Assembly: GCA_037893225.1 (NCBI GenBank)
Contig: JAZGUH010000056.1
Coordinates: forward strand, 2,046,001-2,110,000
Source of the DNA: Hippasteria phrygiana
Lineage: Eukaryota > Echinodermata > Asteroidea > Valvatida > Goniasteridae
Length of the DNA: 64,000 bases
Direction: 5' to 3'
The position numbers and the translations under genes were made by a program. Below the pieces are notes generated by a model that did no database searches, had not been told where the DNA came from, and saw only the letters and a list, made by a program, of their open reading frames with translations. Below, piece by piece: positions 1-12,390 of the stretch (position 1 is its first letter; every line of letters begins with the position of its first letter).

Positions 1-497
1 CACAAAAAGCCTGAAACACTACTGGCATGAAGGGGTGGCTTTAAACTCAGCTGTGGAACATTGAGCCCTGAATGCTTGGTCCGAATGGAAAGCCTGCGGC
101 TCTGGCTTAAAATCTTAGGCTTTAAGAATTGATGTACACGTGTACATGCAACTACAAGGACCCAGATGGGGCTTACTTCTTCATAGCCAGGGACCTCAAA
201 ATCATAAAAAGCATAGTCTGGATCCAGATGCAATGTATTATAGCCATATGCTGTCTGTGCTCTTCAACAAATTTCAAATCTTTTTTTTTTATTTAATAGC
301 AAATTTTAAAATTGTCTTACCAATTATCTTTACCAATTTTTGTTCTGTTTCTGGTCTTCTGCAACCCTCAGAAACGGGCTTATATTCTTTGTTGCTTTTA
401 CACCTTTAACCCTTTCACGCCAGACGGGACTTTAAAGTCACAGCCCAATCTATAACGTGAAATTCAGTGCAAGAAAAAATCATTTGGGCATGTGAGG
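1..497. other. Upstream stretch with no recognised gene
   Basis: AT-rich DNA with a T-run near 280-290. No open frame here resembles a known protein, and no exon with good splice sites was found. It is probably ANKFN1 intron or upstream flank, because the first exon seen (2331) opens in phase 0 without a start codon. Confidence 0.4.
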
Positions 498-519
498 GTT
501 AGGGTTAACCCTAACCCTG
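498..519. repeat. Head-to-head telomere-like motif
   Basis: A short palindrome joins about two TTAGGG-type units to about two CCCTAA-type units (GGGTTAGGGTTAACCCTAAC). It lies directly beside the MITE that follows. It is too short to be a telomere relic with confidence. Confidence 0.4.
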
Positions 520-530
520 CTAAATTGCAG

Positions 531-806
531 GGGTGAGATTTGTCAGTATTTTTTCCCGATTTCAGGATTTTTTTCCTTCAGGATTTCAGAATTTTTAATG
601 AATTTCTTTTGCAATCTGGAATTCCTGAGGTGTTGTCGTAAAGGTGTTTATACCTGTAAAAGTGGATATAGACCAATAAAAATGGATATTTTAAGGGGGG
701 CGACTTTAATAGCCAAATACAATCTATTTGTTGATCTGCGGTCCTCGTGGATTTTTCGGGGATTTCGTAGATTTTTCATTTTTTTGGTCAATCTCACCCC
801 TGAAAT
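531..806. mobile_element. MITE with CAGGGGTGAGATT inverted ends
   Basis: The left end reads CAGGGGTGAGATT and the right end is its reverse complement (AATCTCACCCCTG). The interior has repeated GGATTTTT/TTTCAG motifs. A second, degenerate copy lies at about 52195-52375, sharing the stretch around 'CCTGTAAAAGTGGATATAGA'. CAGGGG-type ends are common in hAT elements, but no clean 8-bp duplication is visible, so the superfamily is open. Confidence 0.6.
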
Positions 807-2330
807 TCAGCTATTTTTATATGATTTTGCATACCCCCAAGGGAATTAGGATTAGCACCAAAAAAATATATAAACAAACAATTGTCATGCCGCAAATAAT
901 TCAACATTTGTAAAGTACAAACAAAAGTGCCATTGGATTTTACTGGATTTTCAGGATCATTCCTAGGAAATACTGCTCGGGGGTTTAGGGTTGTAATATA
1001 CATGTAAGCTTTATTTCCAGATTGAATTAACTGTTTAAGATGAAGGAATTGTACTCGTCAAACGCAGCGAATGCAGATGGTCTTTCTGACACTGTTTATT
1101 GGATTGGTAGGCCCTGGATCATCCCCGGGCCGACCAGCATGGCACTTACGTGCGGGTCCTGGCCGACGGTAGTACAGGGTGTTACTTACGCATTACGCAG
1201 ACTAGGGGATGACACCTGCGTAAGGCTGAACACGTTGGTAGTCTGTACATCCCTGAGGATTTGAGCGGCCTCTTTTTGGTTCAAGGAGATAAACCAATGG
1301 GCTCTTGAGCAAGGTGCCCCCCCCCCCCCCCCCCCTTCGTTTACATAATTCATGATTTCGGGACAAGAGAACTAGGTACCAGTTTTGAATACCAAGTGCC
1401 TCTTTGCATTGCCAGAGGCTGTTGGAGATTGCATGCATGTGTACGTCGTGAAACTTGGAGTTAGAAATTGATGGCCATTCGGGTCTTGACTGTTGGACTA
1501 TATAACAGATCATCAGTCACTAATGAAAAGGCAGACGTTGAGTTGATTAAAAACAATTAAGGTATTCAAGTACTGGCTTCATGTACATTGAAGGAGATAT
1601 AGAGATCAGAATGAAAAAGTAAAAATTTGCCTGGAACTATTTCGGGTTCCAGAATCAACTAAATTTTGTTACATAAATGAATGTGTTCTAATTCACATTG
1701 TGGAAGGGCAAATTTTTTTTTTTAATGTTTTTGACGAGAACTTGTGGGGAGTTCCATACCCAGCCATTGGATCATGTTGTTTATGTTCTTAAGCAAGACA
1801 CTTGAGCGCATGTATGCCCATCTGCCCCTATCTCACAGACCATGCTATTATTAACTTTTCTATTCTATTAATGGAAACACATTTTATTCACGTCTGTTTT
1901 TATGTAATTTCGATTAATTGCTGATCGCATTCTGTTCATGTGTCATTGAGATGTGTGGAAAGAAATATACCAAAACAAAATTTGGGCCATTCCATCTACC
2001 ATCTTGGCCCAATTTCACGGCTTTGCATGCTTGAGGAATTGTCACTGACTGGAAAATTCCATGCCAGTGATCGGAAATAGATCACCTCGTACGCACACCA
2101 ACATGTACGTATGCCAACTTGTACACCGGTCGATGCCGTTTTGACTATAATTCACATTACCTTTCACCAATGTTTCACTCAGAAATCAACCGCAATATGG
2201 CAGTTGTTGATGTATTTTGCAGATGTAACTGATGATTCTGCAGTAATGCTCGCATCAGTCATTTAAGCATATAGCAAGGTTTAATGGGAGCCACAACTCT
2301 TCTTGTCAATTTCCCCCCCCCCCCCCACAG
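807..2330. other. Non-coding flank or intron with homopolymer C run
   Basis: No exon recognised. A more GC-rich patch lies at 1085-1270. There is a poly(C) run at about 1317-1335 and a C14 tract at 2313-2326 that serves as the pyrimidine tract of the next exon. Confidence 0.4.
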
Positions 2331-2467
2331 GATGATGAGAAATCCAGCAAGAACAATGGAGGAAGTGGACTGGTCAAACTGGCCCGACGGCTCAGTCAGA
2401 AAGGCGATAGGAGAGAGAATAAGGGTGACAAACCGCCCTGCAGGCAACGCTCCATCAGTGTGGACAG
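2331..2467 (+). CDS. ANKFN1: ANKFN1 exon a (first visible)
   Basis: The acceptor is a C14 tract plus ACAG; the donor is GACAG|GTAAGG. It opens in phase 0 and ends with two bases of a split codon. It encodes a charged stretch containing LVKLARRLSQKGDRREN and ending CRQRSISVD. RRLSQ and RQRSIS resemble basophilic kinase or 14-3-3 sites (inference). No upstream ATG could be assigned. Confidence 0.8.
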
Positions 2468-5400
2468 GTAAGGATATCCGTGAGTTAAACTTTACCAATA
2501 TGTGTGGTGTGAGACCGAGATCTTACAATCAGATTGTATCTGATGAAGAAACTGCAGCTACCAAAGCTTATGCCATCATTTTTAATTTTATTCTTTAACC
2601 TTTTAAATACTGACGACGGAGGCAAGCGACGAGTGCGCTGTCATACACCATCTGGTACAAGAACTAATCTGAATATTCATGTACGGGAAAACTTTGGCCA
2701 ATGATATTGCCCTTCAGTATATAGCCTCAACCAATCACATTAGCCTTTTAGAGGTATGGCGGACACAATAGGAGGGCGCTATTTGATTTGGGTAAAACCT
2801 GTGTATTTATACCCAAATAAAATAGCGCCCTTCTATATTGTGTCCGCCATACCTCTAAAAGGCTAATTGCTCCTTCCAGTACCGGAAGAAGTTTCATACT
2901 TTTCAAGTGCTTGGAGTGAAACTAGGATCTTGGGATGTGGACGTAAGAAATATAATAATGTGTGTTATTAGGTTTCATGCATGTGGTCGAACCGGGAATA
3001 TCCAAGGACTTGATTTCAAGTCTAGAAATCATTGGGCTAATATCCAGCGCATAAATATAAACCTTTTACATTCATGGTGTTTGCATACTATAAATGGAAG
3101 TGTATAATGACCAATAGAGAACATTGCAAGCACCTCGTCACCCACAGTGACGTATGCCTAATGGTCTTTCCTTGATGAGAATTCATTAGCAGGGCTCAAT
3201 TTCAGGTCTCTAGGTAACACAGAATCCCACAAGTACTAATAACTGTTTGAATATGTACGACGGCCACAGACGTGGTTGGAAAAAGACCACCTGGCTGGTT
3301 GACGTCAATAGGCCCATTTTGGTGCGTACTCCATCCATTTGTTTCATATTGTTCTTGCAATGGGAGTGTAATGAAGCTTTCATTCACTCAGCGAAAGGTT
3401 TGCTCCGAGTGCGATGAATAGGACCGTTTTATTTAGTGTGGTGACTATTATTTGCATTTACAATGTAAGCTTGGCTACACAGCCTGTTCTTGGCATACCA
3501 GCATCAATAATAACAGCACACATGGGTTTAAACGAGGCTTTATAGCAAAAGAACCTATGCTAACCAATTAATCCTAACTACCCCAAGCCTTGCAAACTCC
3601 AACAGCAGGTATTGTCAAGTTTTGATGGGTTCAGTACTGCACGGCCTTGGCACCATTACTTTACATAAAGCTATGATGCCCTAGTTTGTCTAAAATTTGT
3701 CTCAAGTCCAAAGAATGTGTCATAGGTATACTGCACAGTGTTGGATTTTGACAGGTTGAGGAATCCTCCAAGTAAAAATGCCCAGGGGGTTAGGGTTAAA
3801 GTGGGGAATCTTTGTATAGTAAGCACGCAGGGCTCAATTTCAGGTCTCTAGAGCCCGTTTCACACAAGCGCTGGAAACACACATCTGCGATGATCGGCGC
3901 CGGGTGTCTGACACCCAAGGATGCCTGCGATTTTTATCGCAGGCTTTCACACGTTACATCACATTCCGGTAGCGAACATCCCTCGTTTTGCAGTGTTTGC
4001 ATGCGTGGCTACACGTATATTGCTGGTACTACGATATTCTATGAACGATACATTTTATAGGGTACCAGTGATTTTTCCGCACTGTAAAAAAATTTCGATA
4101 AAATAACAAGCTTTTCCCCTTTTAAAAACAAACAAACAATCAAAGTATTTTAGTTTTAACGGATTTTGGACGTACAATTATGGTACCGTGTGTCCATACC
4201 GGTAGTTTTTGTGTTTTAACGTCAATTTATACAAAGGATGTACACATGTAAATTTACTATCACTTTGAAAAAATAATAACATATTTGCTGTAGGCCCTAA
4301 ATAGACAGCAACACCAATGAAATGCTGTTTATTTACAGAGAATCCACTGTTCTACAAAAATCTCATTATGCAGCAAGCAACTGACCAATCAAAACTGAAT
4401 TTGTGTTTACAGAAGCCATGTTAAATTGCAGCGTTTCCTTCCATGTGTACAGCAACAGCAAACTGCGCATGCGTAAAGGCGATTTCACTGCACAGTATCT
4501 CTGCGAAAATCGCATCGACACATTCACACGACCAATCTCGGTGATCGTCGCACGGATGTCGCATCGATGCGAAATTTTGGAGGAGGTCTCAATCCCTGTC
4601 ACGAACCGCACGGGACCCGTGCGATTTGGTGACAGGGATACACTTTCACACGGCACGGATTGATGCGATTTCATCGCACGGGACCTGTGTTTCCAGCGCT
4701 CTTGTGAAATGGGCTTAGGTAAACAGGTCTCTTTATGCCTTACAGCTGCAGTCTTCCTAATGAGCAAGTGTTTCATGCTATTAACCTATTAAGTCGTGAA
4801 TCCTTGCTTACAAAGTATGCAGAGCTCAATATTTAGGGCTCTTTTCAGACATCAGGAGAATTATGTTTAAATTTGTTCCACTCTTTGACTCGGGTTCAAA
4901 CTTATAAAGTTGATAACATGGGAACAGCATTATCCATCAATTGTGCTTCCCTTCTTCCACTTTTTTTTTTTTTTTTTAGATGTGTTGTCAATTCAGTTAC
5001 ATGTTTCTGGGTTTCTGTTCTGTTTTTTCTGTTTGCGCAGTCAAAGTGAGGACGACCCAATTAGTTTGGACCACTGGCTGTGGCCCATTCTTGTGCCAGA
5101 GGGCAGTGATGACCCTATCAAAAAGCCTGTGTAAGATCATTGGAATGCCCTCCCTCTTATTGTAGGACAGCCTGTTTGAAGTGAGCTTTCCATTCCGAGT
5201 ATGTCACCATGAAATCCTTGCACCGAGATCTTTTCTCACTCAGCACATTCATACATTCACCACCATTTTATGACTGGCCGTCAGCAAATCTCTCCTTAAT
5301 ATCCACCCTAGATATTAACAAATGCAGTTGTTTCAGGCTAACATTCTGAGGAGCATTTGATCATGAAATCCTTGCACCGAGTTCTTTTCCCACTCTGCAC

Positions 5401-6227
5401 ATTCATACATTTCACCACAATTTTATGACTGGCGGGCTGTCGGCAAAACTGTCCTTAATAGAGAGGTTTGGCAATGCAAACGGATACGGTTAGTGCACCG
5501 GATACGTCACCAGTTTTTGTGTACTTACGACGTCACAGTTTCTCGCTCCCTGCTATCCGTCTACAAGGGAAGGAAATATCACTCGCTACACGTAGGCATA
5601 AAACGCGTAGTGAAATTTTTAATTTCTAGTATTTCTCTGTTATTTTTTTGTCATATGCATGATTAGATTAAAAAGAAAGGAACCACTCTTCCTGTCCTAG
5701 TACCAGCACCGGATTCCAGTAAAAAAAAGCATGGTTTCTTCGTCATTTTCCTCTAAAGCCATGAACATAATATCGTCTAAGGAGACTGCCATTTTGGATT
5801 ATACTCTCCCGTCATAGCGCCACCAATAGGTTGGGATTGCGAAAATGGGTTGGGCCGCGAACGTTTACAGATAGCTAAACGTATGCGTACGCGTATCCGT
5901 TCGCAGCGAAACCCCTCTATTATCCACCCTAGATATTAACAAATGCAGTTGTTTCAGGCTAACATTCTGAGGAGCTTCAGATCAAAGATATGCACTTTTT
6001 GTCCAGTTTTCTCTTGTTCACTCTGGCTGCATTTTCCCATTTAAATATTAACCTGCCAAGCAGGAACAAAAACTTTGTTTAGCATGAAAAGTCTTCCCAG
6101 GGTTACCAACTGAACTTTCTTGTAAAAAGTGTATTGCTTTGTGAGTGTAAAATTACTTCCTCATCTTCTATCACGGGACCCAACTGGAAATAAGTCAAAA
6201 GACTTTGGTGGGCTGAACGCCAAATAC

Positions 6228-6262
<35 letters not shown>

Positions 6263-9200
6263 AGTTCGAAGGTGCAAGACGTGTTTTTCGTTCTGCTCCT
6301 ACTTCAGCGTCGGTTTTCGCCTGCTACACGGTGTGTTGTGGGCTGGTTTATTCGTTCAGCCTGTTTAGCCTGTTAGTTGTAGGTCACTGAGACCGCTGGA
6401 GAATTTTGTGCCACATATCAGCGCTTTCTACTGGTTTTTCGGTGGAAGTCCTGTCAGGATCGGTCCTGTAGCCAAGCTACGGCGGCCATCTTGAATAAGG
6501 CGCCATGAATAGGCATGGCATGAAAAACTACAAGCTAAATCGACCAACATCAGTGCGATTCAACGTACGAAATTTGGGTGACGTAACCCCTAAAGAAGTG
6601 CTGGATGCCGTCAACAAAGAACTGAATACGACAGATACGGTGAAATGTATTGCGTCATTGGATAATGGCTGGTATAACATCACCCTCAGTAATGTGCAGC
6701 ATTGTGAGGAGGTGGCCCGACGAGGACTAATTGTAAAGAATGCCCTCATTGCGTGCGAACGCACAAACACAATGAACTCAGTTGTCGTCTACGTAAAGGC
6801 ACCGTACGAGATGTCTAATTTTATTATTATGGGAGCACTGGCAGAATACGGCACGGCGGTTAATGTCAGAAGGCTGGTTCATGATTTCGATGCGAATATT
6901 GAGAACGGCACTCGCAGTGTGTTGGTTCGAAACGTGAAGAAACCAATTCCGAGCTACATCAGAATAGGCGCCTTCAATGTTCCTGTACGTCACCGTGGCC
7001 AGGAGAAGACGTGCAAGATATGTAGCGAGCTGGGCCATTTTGCACGGGATTGCCCGCACAAGGGACGGTGCTTCATTTGTGGCAGCGATGGACACCGATC
7101 TACATGGCATGATAATCAGGACGACATACAAGAAAGTCAACAACCTGTGGATGACGGAGAAAGTTCTCAGATGGAGGAAGAAGAGGGGAACTCAAATGAG
7201 ACATCGGAGACGAACACAAAACCCCAAAAGAAACAGCAAGGCTTTTGGGATGAGGCTGTAGAACAGGCGAATAGAAAACGCAAACCCAAACAGGATAGTG
7301 ACAAAAATGAAGAGGATAAGGAAAAAACAACGGAAGAAGAAGAACGCAAAGAAGGGGCAAGTAAAAAGATAGCCATTGTCAGTGAAGAAGAGACTGGAGG
7401 TGAACAAGAACTACCCTCCGATACAGAAATCGAAGTAGACCAGGATGACAAAAGCAGTGAAGAGGAAGATGACACACAACACAGAGAGGAGCAAAAAGAG
7501 GAGCAAAAAGATGATGGATGGGAATACGTTTCCTACACCCGACGGGGAGTCCAACGCCAACGTAAAAAACGCACAAACTGGGGACGAAAGCCGACAGGAG
7601 AATCGCCACAGCCGTCAACTAGTAAATCCGTCAGTTCGCCCCAAACGACCAAATCTCACCGAACCATTGCTAGCGGGCAGAGCAAATTTTCGCACTCTAC
7701 CCGACTCACTCAAGGTGGGCGGGTCAACCGGCCAAAACAGACACTTAATTTTGACAACCAACCAGGCCGTGCCCACCAGCCCGGTCAAAGCGTCCAGTCC
7801 AGACCAACCGCCCAGTCCGGTCAAATCGTCCTGCCGAGTCATGCCGTCCAGCCTAGTCATCCAGCCGTTCGATCCAAAACAACCGCCCAGTCCGGTCAAG
7901 CCGTCCAGTCCGGTCAAGCCGTCCAGTCCGGTCAAGCCGTCCAGTCCGGTCAAGCCGTCCAGTCCGGTCAAGCCGTCCAGTCCGGTCAAGCCGTCCAGTC
8001 GGGTCCGGGCGGTCGACCACGACTGGTCAATCAGTCTTGTCCGGACAGCCAAGCAAGTCAGTCGACACAGTCCAGCCAGTTCAATAAAACAAGTCAGCTT
8101 ACCTGGGCTGAGCGATGTGCCCCAACAGCACAGGACAGTCAAACTATTCAGTCTAGTTGTACTGACCAAACTTTTCAGTCGAGTCAATCTAGTTACTCCA
8201 GTCAACAAAGCCAGTCCAGCCGAGGGAGCGAATCGAGTCAGCCTTCATCATTAAGTCGGGCAACAACACTCATCGCCAAGGGACGAGGAAGAGGGAAATC
8301 ACAGAAAATGTAGGCTATTTTGTATTTGGTGTTCTTTCATGCATTCAATCTTGTATATATTTCTTTTCATGTCATTTTTGTCGATTGCAACAGTTAATGT
8401 TAATGGGCTAAGAAATGATCTGAAAAGGAATGTCCTGTTTGAATTATTGAACCGTAGAAAATTTGATCTTATGTTTTTACAAGAAACTCATAGTGAAAGT
8501 GGCGACGAGGTTATTTGGGGCAAACACTGGCAAGGAAAAATGTACTTTAATCACGGCAATAGGCAATCTAGGGGGGTTGCAATTTTCATTTCTGCCAAGT
8601 CCGGTCTAACTATCGACAACATTGAACGGGACAACGAGGGAAGATGGTTAAAAGGGGATATGAAATGGAATAATAATGTTCTCTCAGTCGCGTCAGTGTA
8701 TGCCCCAAACGATCCTCGTAGTAAAGCCTACTTTTTTGACGACCTATCAGATCGCATCAATGGTACTAATAATTGGATTTTAGGAGGTGATTTTAATTGT
8801 AATTTGGATGTTACTAAGGTTAATGATAGTAGTAGAATTATCCTACAAAATATCGTTAATGAAAAAGACCTTTACGATGTTTGGCGTACTGTCCATCCAG
8901 AATCGCCTGGGTTTACACATTACCACAAAACCACTAGAACGGCAAGCAGAATTGATTATGTTTTTATTTCCTCAAATCTTCTGAATAATATTCTAGACGT
9001 GTCTATTAACATGCATGGTTTTTCGGACCACCACATTGTAAATATCAAATTGGATGATATTCATACACCGCATGGTAATGGAAGATGGATTTGTAACAAT
9101 AGCCTATTAAATGATAATCAATGTCTAGACAGACTAAATAATTTCTGGTACTTCTGGAGAACTCAAAAAGAGCATTATGATTCACTACTTATATGGTGGG

Positions 9201-12200
9201 ATATTGGAAAGTTTAGAATTAAGGAGATTATCCAAGAGTACGGGAGAGAAAGGGCATGGGATAAGAAACAAAAACAATTGCAGTTACAGAAACAGTACAA
9301 TTTTCTGATTAACAACCCTGACAAATGTAAAGTCGATGATATTACTTATGTCGAGGCTCAACTTCAAAATTGTGAAATTGATAATTGGAAAAAGGCCCAA
9401 ATTAGAGTTAGAAATACTCTAAAAGACGAAAGTGAAAAACCTTCAAAATATTTTCTCAATTTAGAAAAAGAACAAATTAATAATAGTAAAATTGAGAAAC
9501 TTCTCACGCCTGATGGTACTTATGCTATCGGTCCCGGTGATATGCTTGAATGTGTTAGCAATTTTTATAGCAATTTGTATACATCGGAAGATATCTCTGA
9601 GCAGGATCTTGAACAAATCATTTCTAATGTAGATACTAAACATATCCCTGAAGATATCCGAGCCATTTTGGAAAGTAAAATTACTAAAGAAGAGATCAAA
9701 TCTGCTTTAATACTTTTGAACAAGAATAAGTCTCCTGGCCTTGATGGCCTGACAGTAGAATTTTATCGGGCTTCTTGGGATATTATGGAGAATGATATTT
9801 TAGACGTTTATAACGAGTGTTATGATTTGGATATGTTGGGTGATTCAATGAATTCGGCCTTAATTCGACTCATCTATAAAAAATCTGGCAACAAACACGA
9901 TTTAAAAAATTGGCGCCCTATAAGTCTCCTTAATGTCGATTACAAAATTTTGTCGAAAGTTATTACCAACAGGCTGAACCTTATTATGCCCATTCTTATT
10001 GGAGAAGAACAATCGTGTGGAGTTCCTTTGAGAAAAATTCAAGATAATCTTATGGTTCTTAGGGATGTTACTGATTATGTTAATTGGAATAATTTGGAAG
10101 GTGCTATTATCAGTTTAGACCAAGAAAAAGCCTTTGATCGCATTAATTGGACTTATATGTTTTCTATTCTAAAAAAAATGGGTGTTCCCCCCAATTTAAT
10201 TAAATGGATCAATCTTTTCTACAAGAGACCTAATTGTAGTATAATTATAAATAATTTCATTTGCGCGCCTATACAGGTTACCCGTGGCATCAGACAGGGA
10301 TGTCCTCTATCCCCACTGCTTTATTCTATTTGCGCGGAAGGTATGGCATCTTTAATTAGAAACAATTCTTTGCTTAGAGGTATAAGTACTCCTAATGGAG
10401 ACAACAGCATTCGTCTGATCCAACACGCAGATGATACCAACTTGTTTGTTAGTGATGATTCGGAGTTTAGTGTTATCCAGAATATTTTAAAAACAGTTTG
10501 TTATGGAACTGGTTCTAGACTTAATGTCCAAAAATCTAAAGGTGTGTGGTTAGGGAAGTGGAGTAACAGACAAGATACCCCGTGTAATTTTACTTGGTGT
10601 AAGAAAATGAAAATTCTTGGTATTGTTGTCTGGAATAATGTAACGCCAGAAGATAACTGGGGCCCTAGAATTAACAAAATCAATTGTATTTTACAGAAAT
10701 GGTCTAAACGCCATCTCACTTATTTTGGTAAAGCTGTTATTGTAAATACACTTGTCGGTGCTGGAATTAATTATCTTGGCAGTGTTGTGGCTTGTCCAAC
10801 TGAATTTGAAAAGAAAATTAGTAATGCTATTTGGAAGTTTTTTTGGGATGGAAAGATCGAGAAAATCAAGAGGGAGACTGTTATTGGCTTAAAAAACATG
10901 GGTGGGACAGGTCTTATAGATATTCACAGTAAAATCATGAGTCTCAAATTACAATGGCTCGTCCGGTATGGCACTGCCACTGAGAAGTGGAAGGTGTTCT
11001 TCGATTATTGGATTAATAGGGCAAGTGGTAATTATAAATTGGGGTGGTATATTTTTGGTAATCCTCGTGTTCGCCCCGACACAACCACGTTTTATGTTGA
11101 AGTCATTCGCGCTTTCTATTCAGCCGGGGGAAAGGTCAATGTTAATTGTAGTTGTTTATTAGAAGCCAGTAGTTTCCCATTGTATAATAATGTTCATGTC
11201 ACTGTTAACAATACCACCTTTCAGAGTAATGTTCTTAGAAATGCTGGAGTCTTTCTCCTAAAAGATCTTGTGCGTCATGGTAAATTATTGTCTTTTCGTG
11301 TCGTTGCCCGTAAATGTAAAATTTTGAATATTACTGCGGGAAGAATCATGGCCAAAATTACCAGAGTTATCAATCATTCTTTAGTTGATGAAATGCGACA
11401 TGGTCCTCCAAATCATGTTTATAAGTGGCTCACTATATCCGACTCTAAGGACAACCACGTTCCACTACAGGAGACTAATACTAAGTTTAACTATACAAAT
11501 TTTGTGTTACGAAAATTTATTGATCCCAAAGCCCAAGTAACATGGTTAAAAGTTTTGAATATCGCTTATTTAGAGTGGCCGCTTGTTTGGAAAAGATGTA
11601 ACGATAATCTTCTTTTAGACCCTGATGATAAACAGTTCTTGTATAGATTAAGACACCGCATTCTTCCCACCAAAGATGTATTGTACAGAATAGGTAAAGT
11701 CAATGATATCATTTGTCCTCTTTGTAAAATGGAATCAGAATCCCATGAACATCTGTTTATATCTTGTTCAAGTACTTTGGAGTCGTGGATTTGTATAGAA
11801 CTTTTATTGAGAAATTACACTGGAAACAAATATTTTCATCTTAATGATTGTGACAGAATTTTTGCTCACAAACTACAACCTGTTCAAGCTGTTATTGTTA
11901 CAAAAATGCTCCGGCAGATCTGGATTACTAGGTGTAAATTAGCTTTTGACAATTATTCGTCCGCTCTAGATGTTAACATAATTTTTCAGTATAAGAAGAA
12001 TTTAAGGTTGTTCCTTCTTTCTGAGAAAACAAGACTGAGCAGCGACAGCTTTAGAAAGTGTTATGCCAAAAATAGTGTGCTGTGTACAGTTGGAGCTAAT
12101 GATCAGGTGATATTTGATTATTGAATTATTTTATTCTCCCTTTTCTTGGAATTTGACAATCAGTTGGTTGTTTTTTCTTTGCAGTCTTTTTACATGTAAA

Positions 12201-12351
12201 TGTTATCCCGTGTATATAGTTGCTATACTAGTGTATATAGTTGCTGTAATATTTATGTATAACATTGATTTGTGATTTGTCTGTTGATGGTTGTTTGAAG
12301 AATTGAGAATAAACGGAGTCTTCGAACTCCACTCGAGATAAAAAAAAATAA

Positions 12352-12390
<39 letters not shown>

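Larger units (their letters stand above)
6263..12390 (+). mobile_element. Tx1-like (L1-group) LINE, full length, both ORFs open
   Basis: The element starts GTTCGAAGGTGC directly after (TAAA)n. It has a 240-bp 5' UTR, a zinc-knuckle ORF1, a 25-bp gap, an endonuclease/reverse transcriptase ORF2 and a short 3' UTR. A GGAGT-CTTCGA-ACTCC hairpin (about 12316-12331) is followed by an A-rich run and a second (TAAA)n to about 12390. ORF order, CCHC ORF1, AP endonuclease and the C-terminal CX2CX8HX4C fit the Tx1 group, many families of which insert at specific sites, including microsatellites. It sits in ANKFN1 intron 2, sense strand. Both ORFs are uninterrupted, so it is young or still mobile. Confidence 0.85.

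Noticed and set aside
498..519. Interstitial telomere or chromosome fusion site
   Set aside because: Only about two units per side, lying at a MITE edge; chance or transposon origin is more likely.
1040..1264. Possible upstream ANKFN1 exon in a GC-richer patch
   Set aside because: The translation shows no family similarity, and no splice donor in phase 0 fits exon a.
7445..8254. Second open frame of 269 codons overlapping LINE ORF1
   Set aside because: It is the +1 shadow of the 18-bp repeat (KPSSPV runs) and acidic region, without start context or family similarity.
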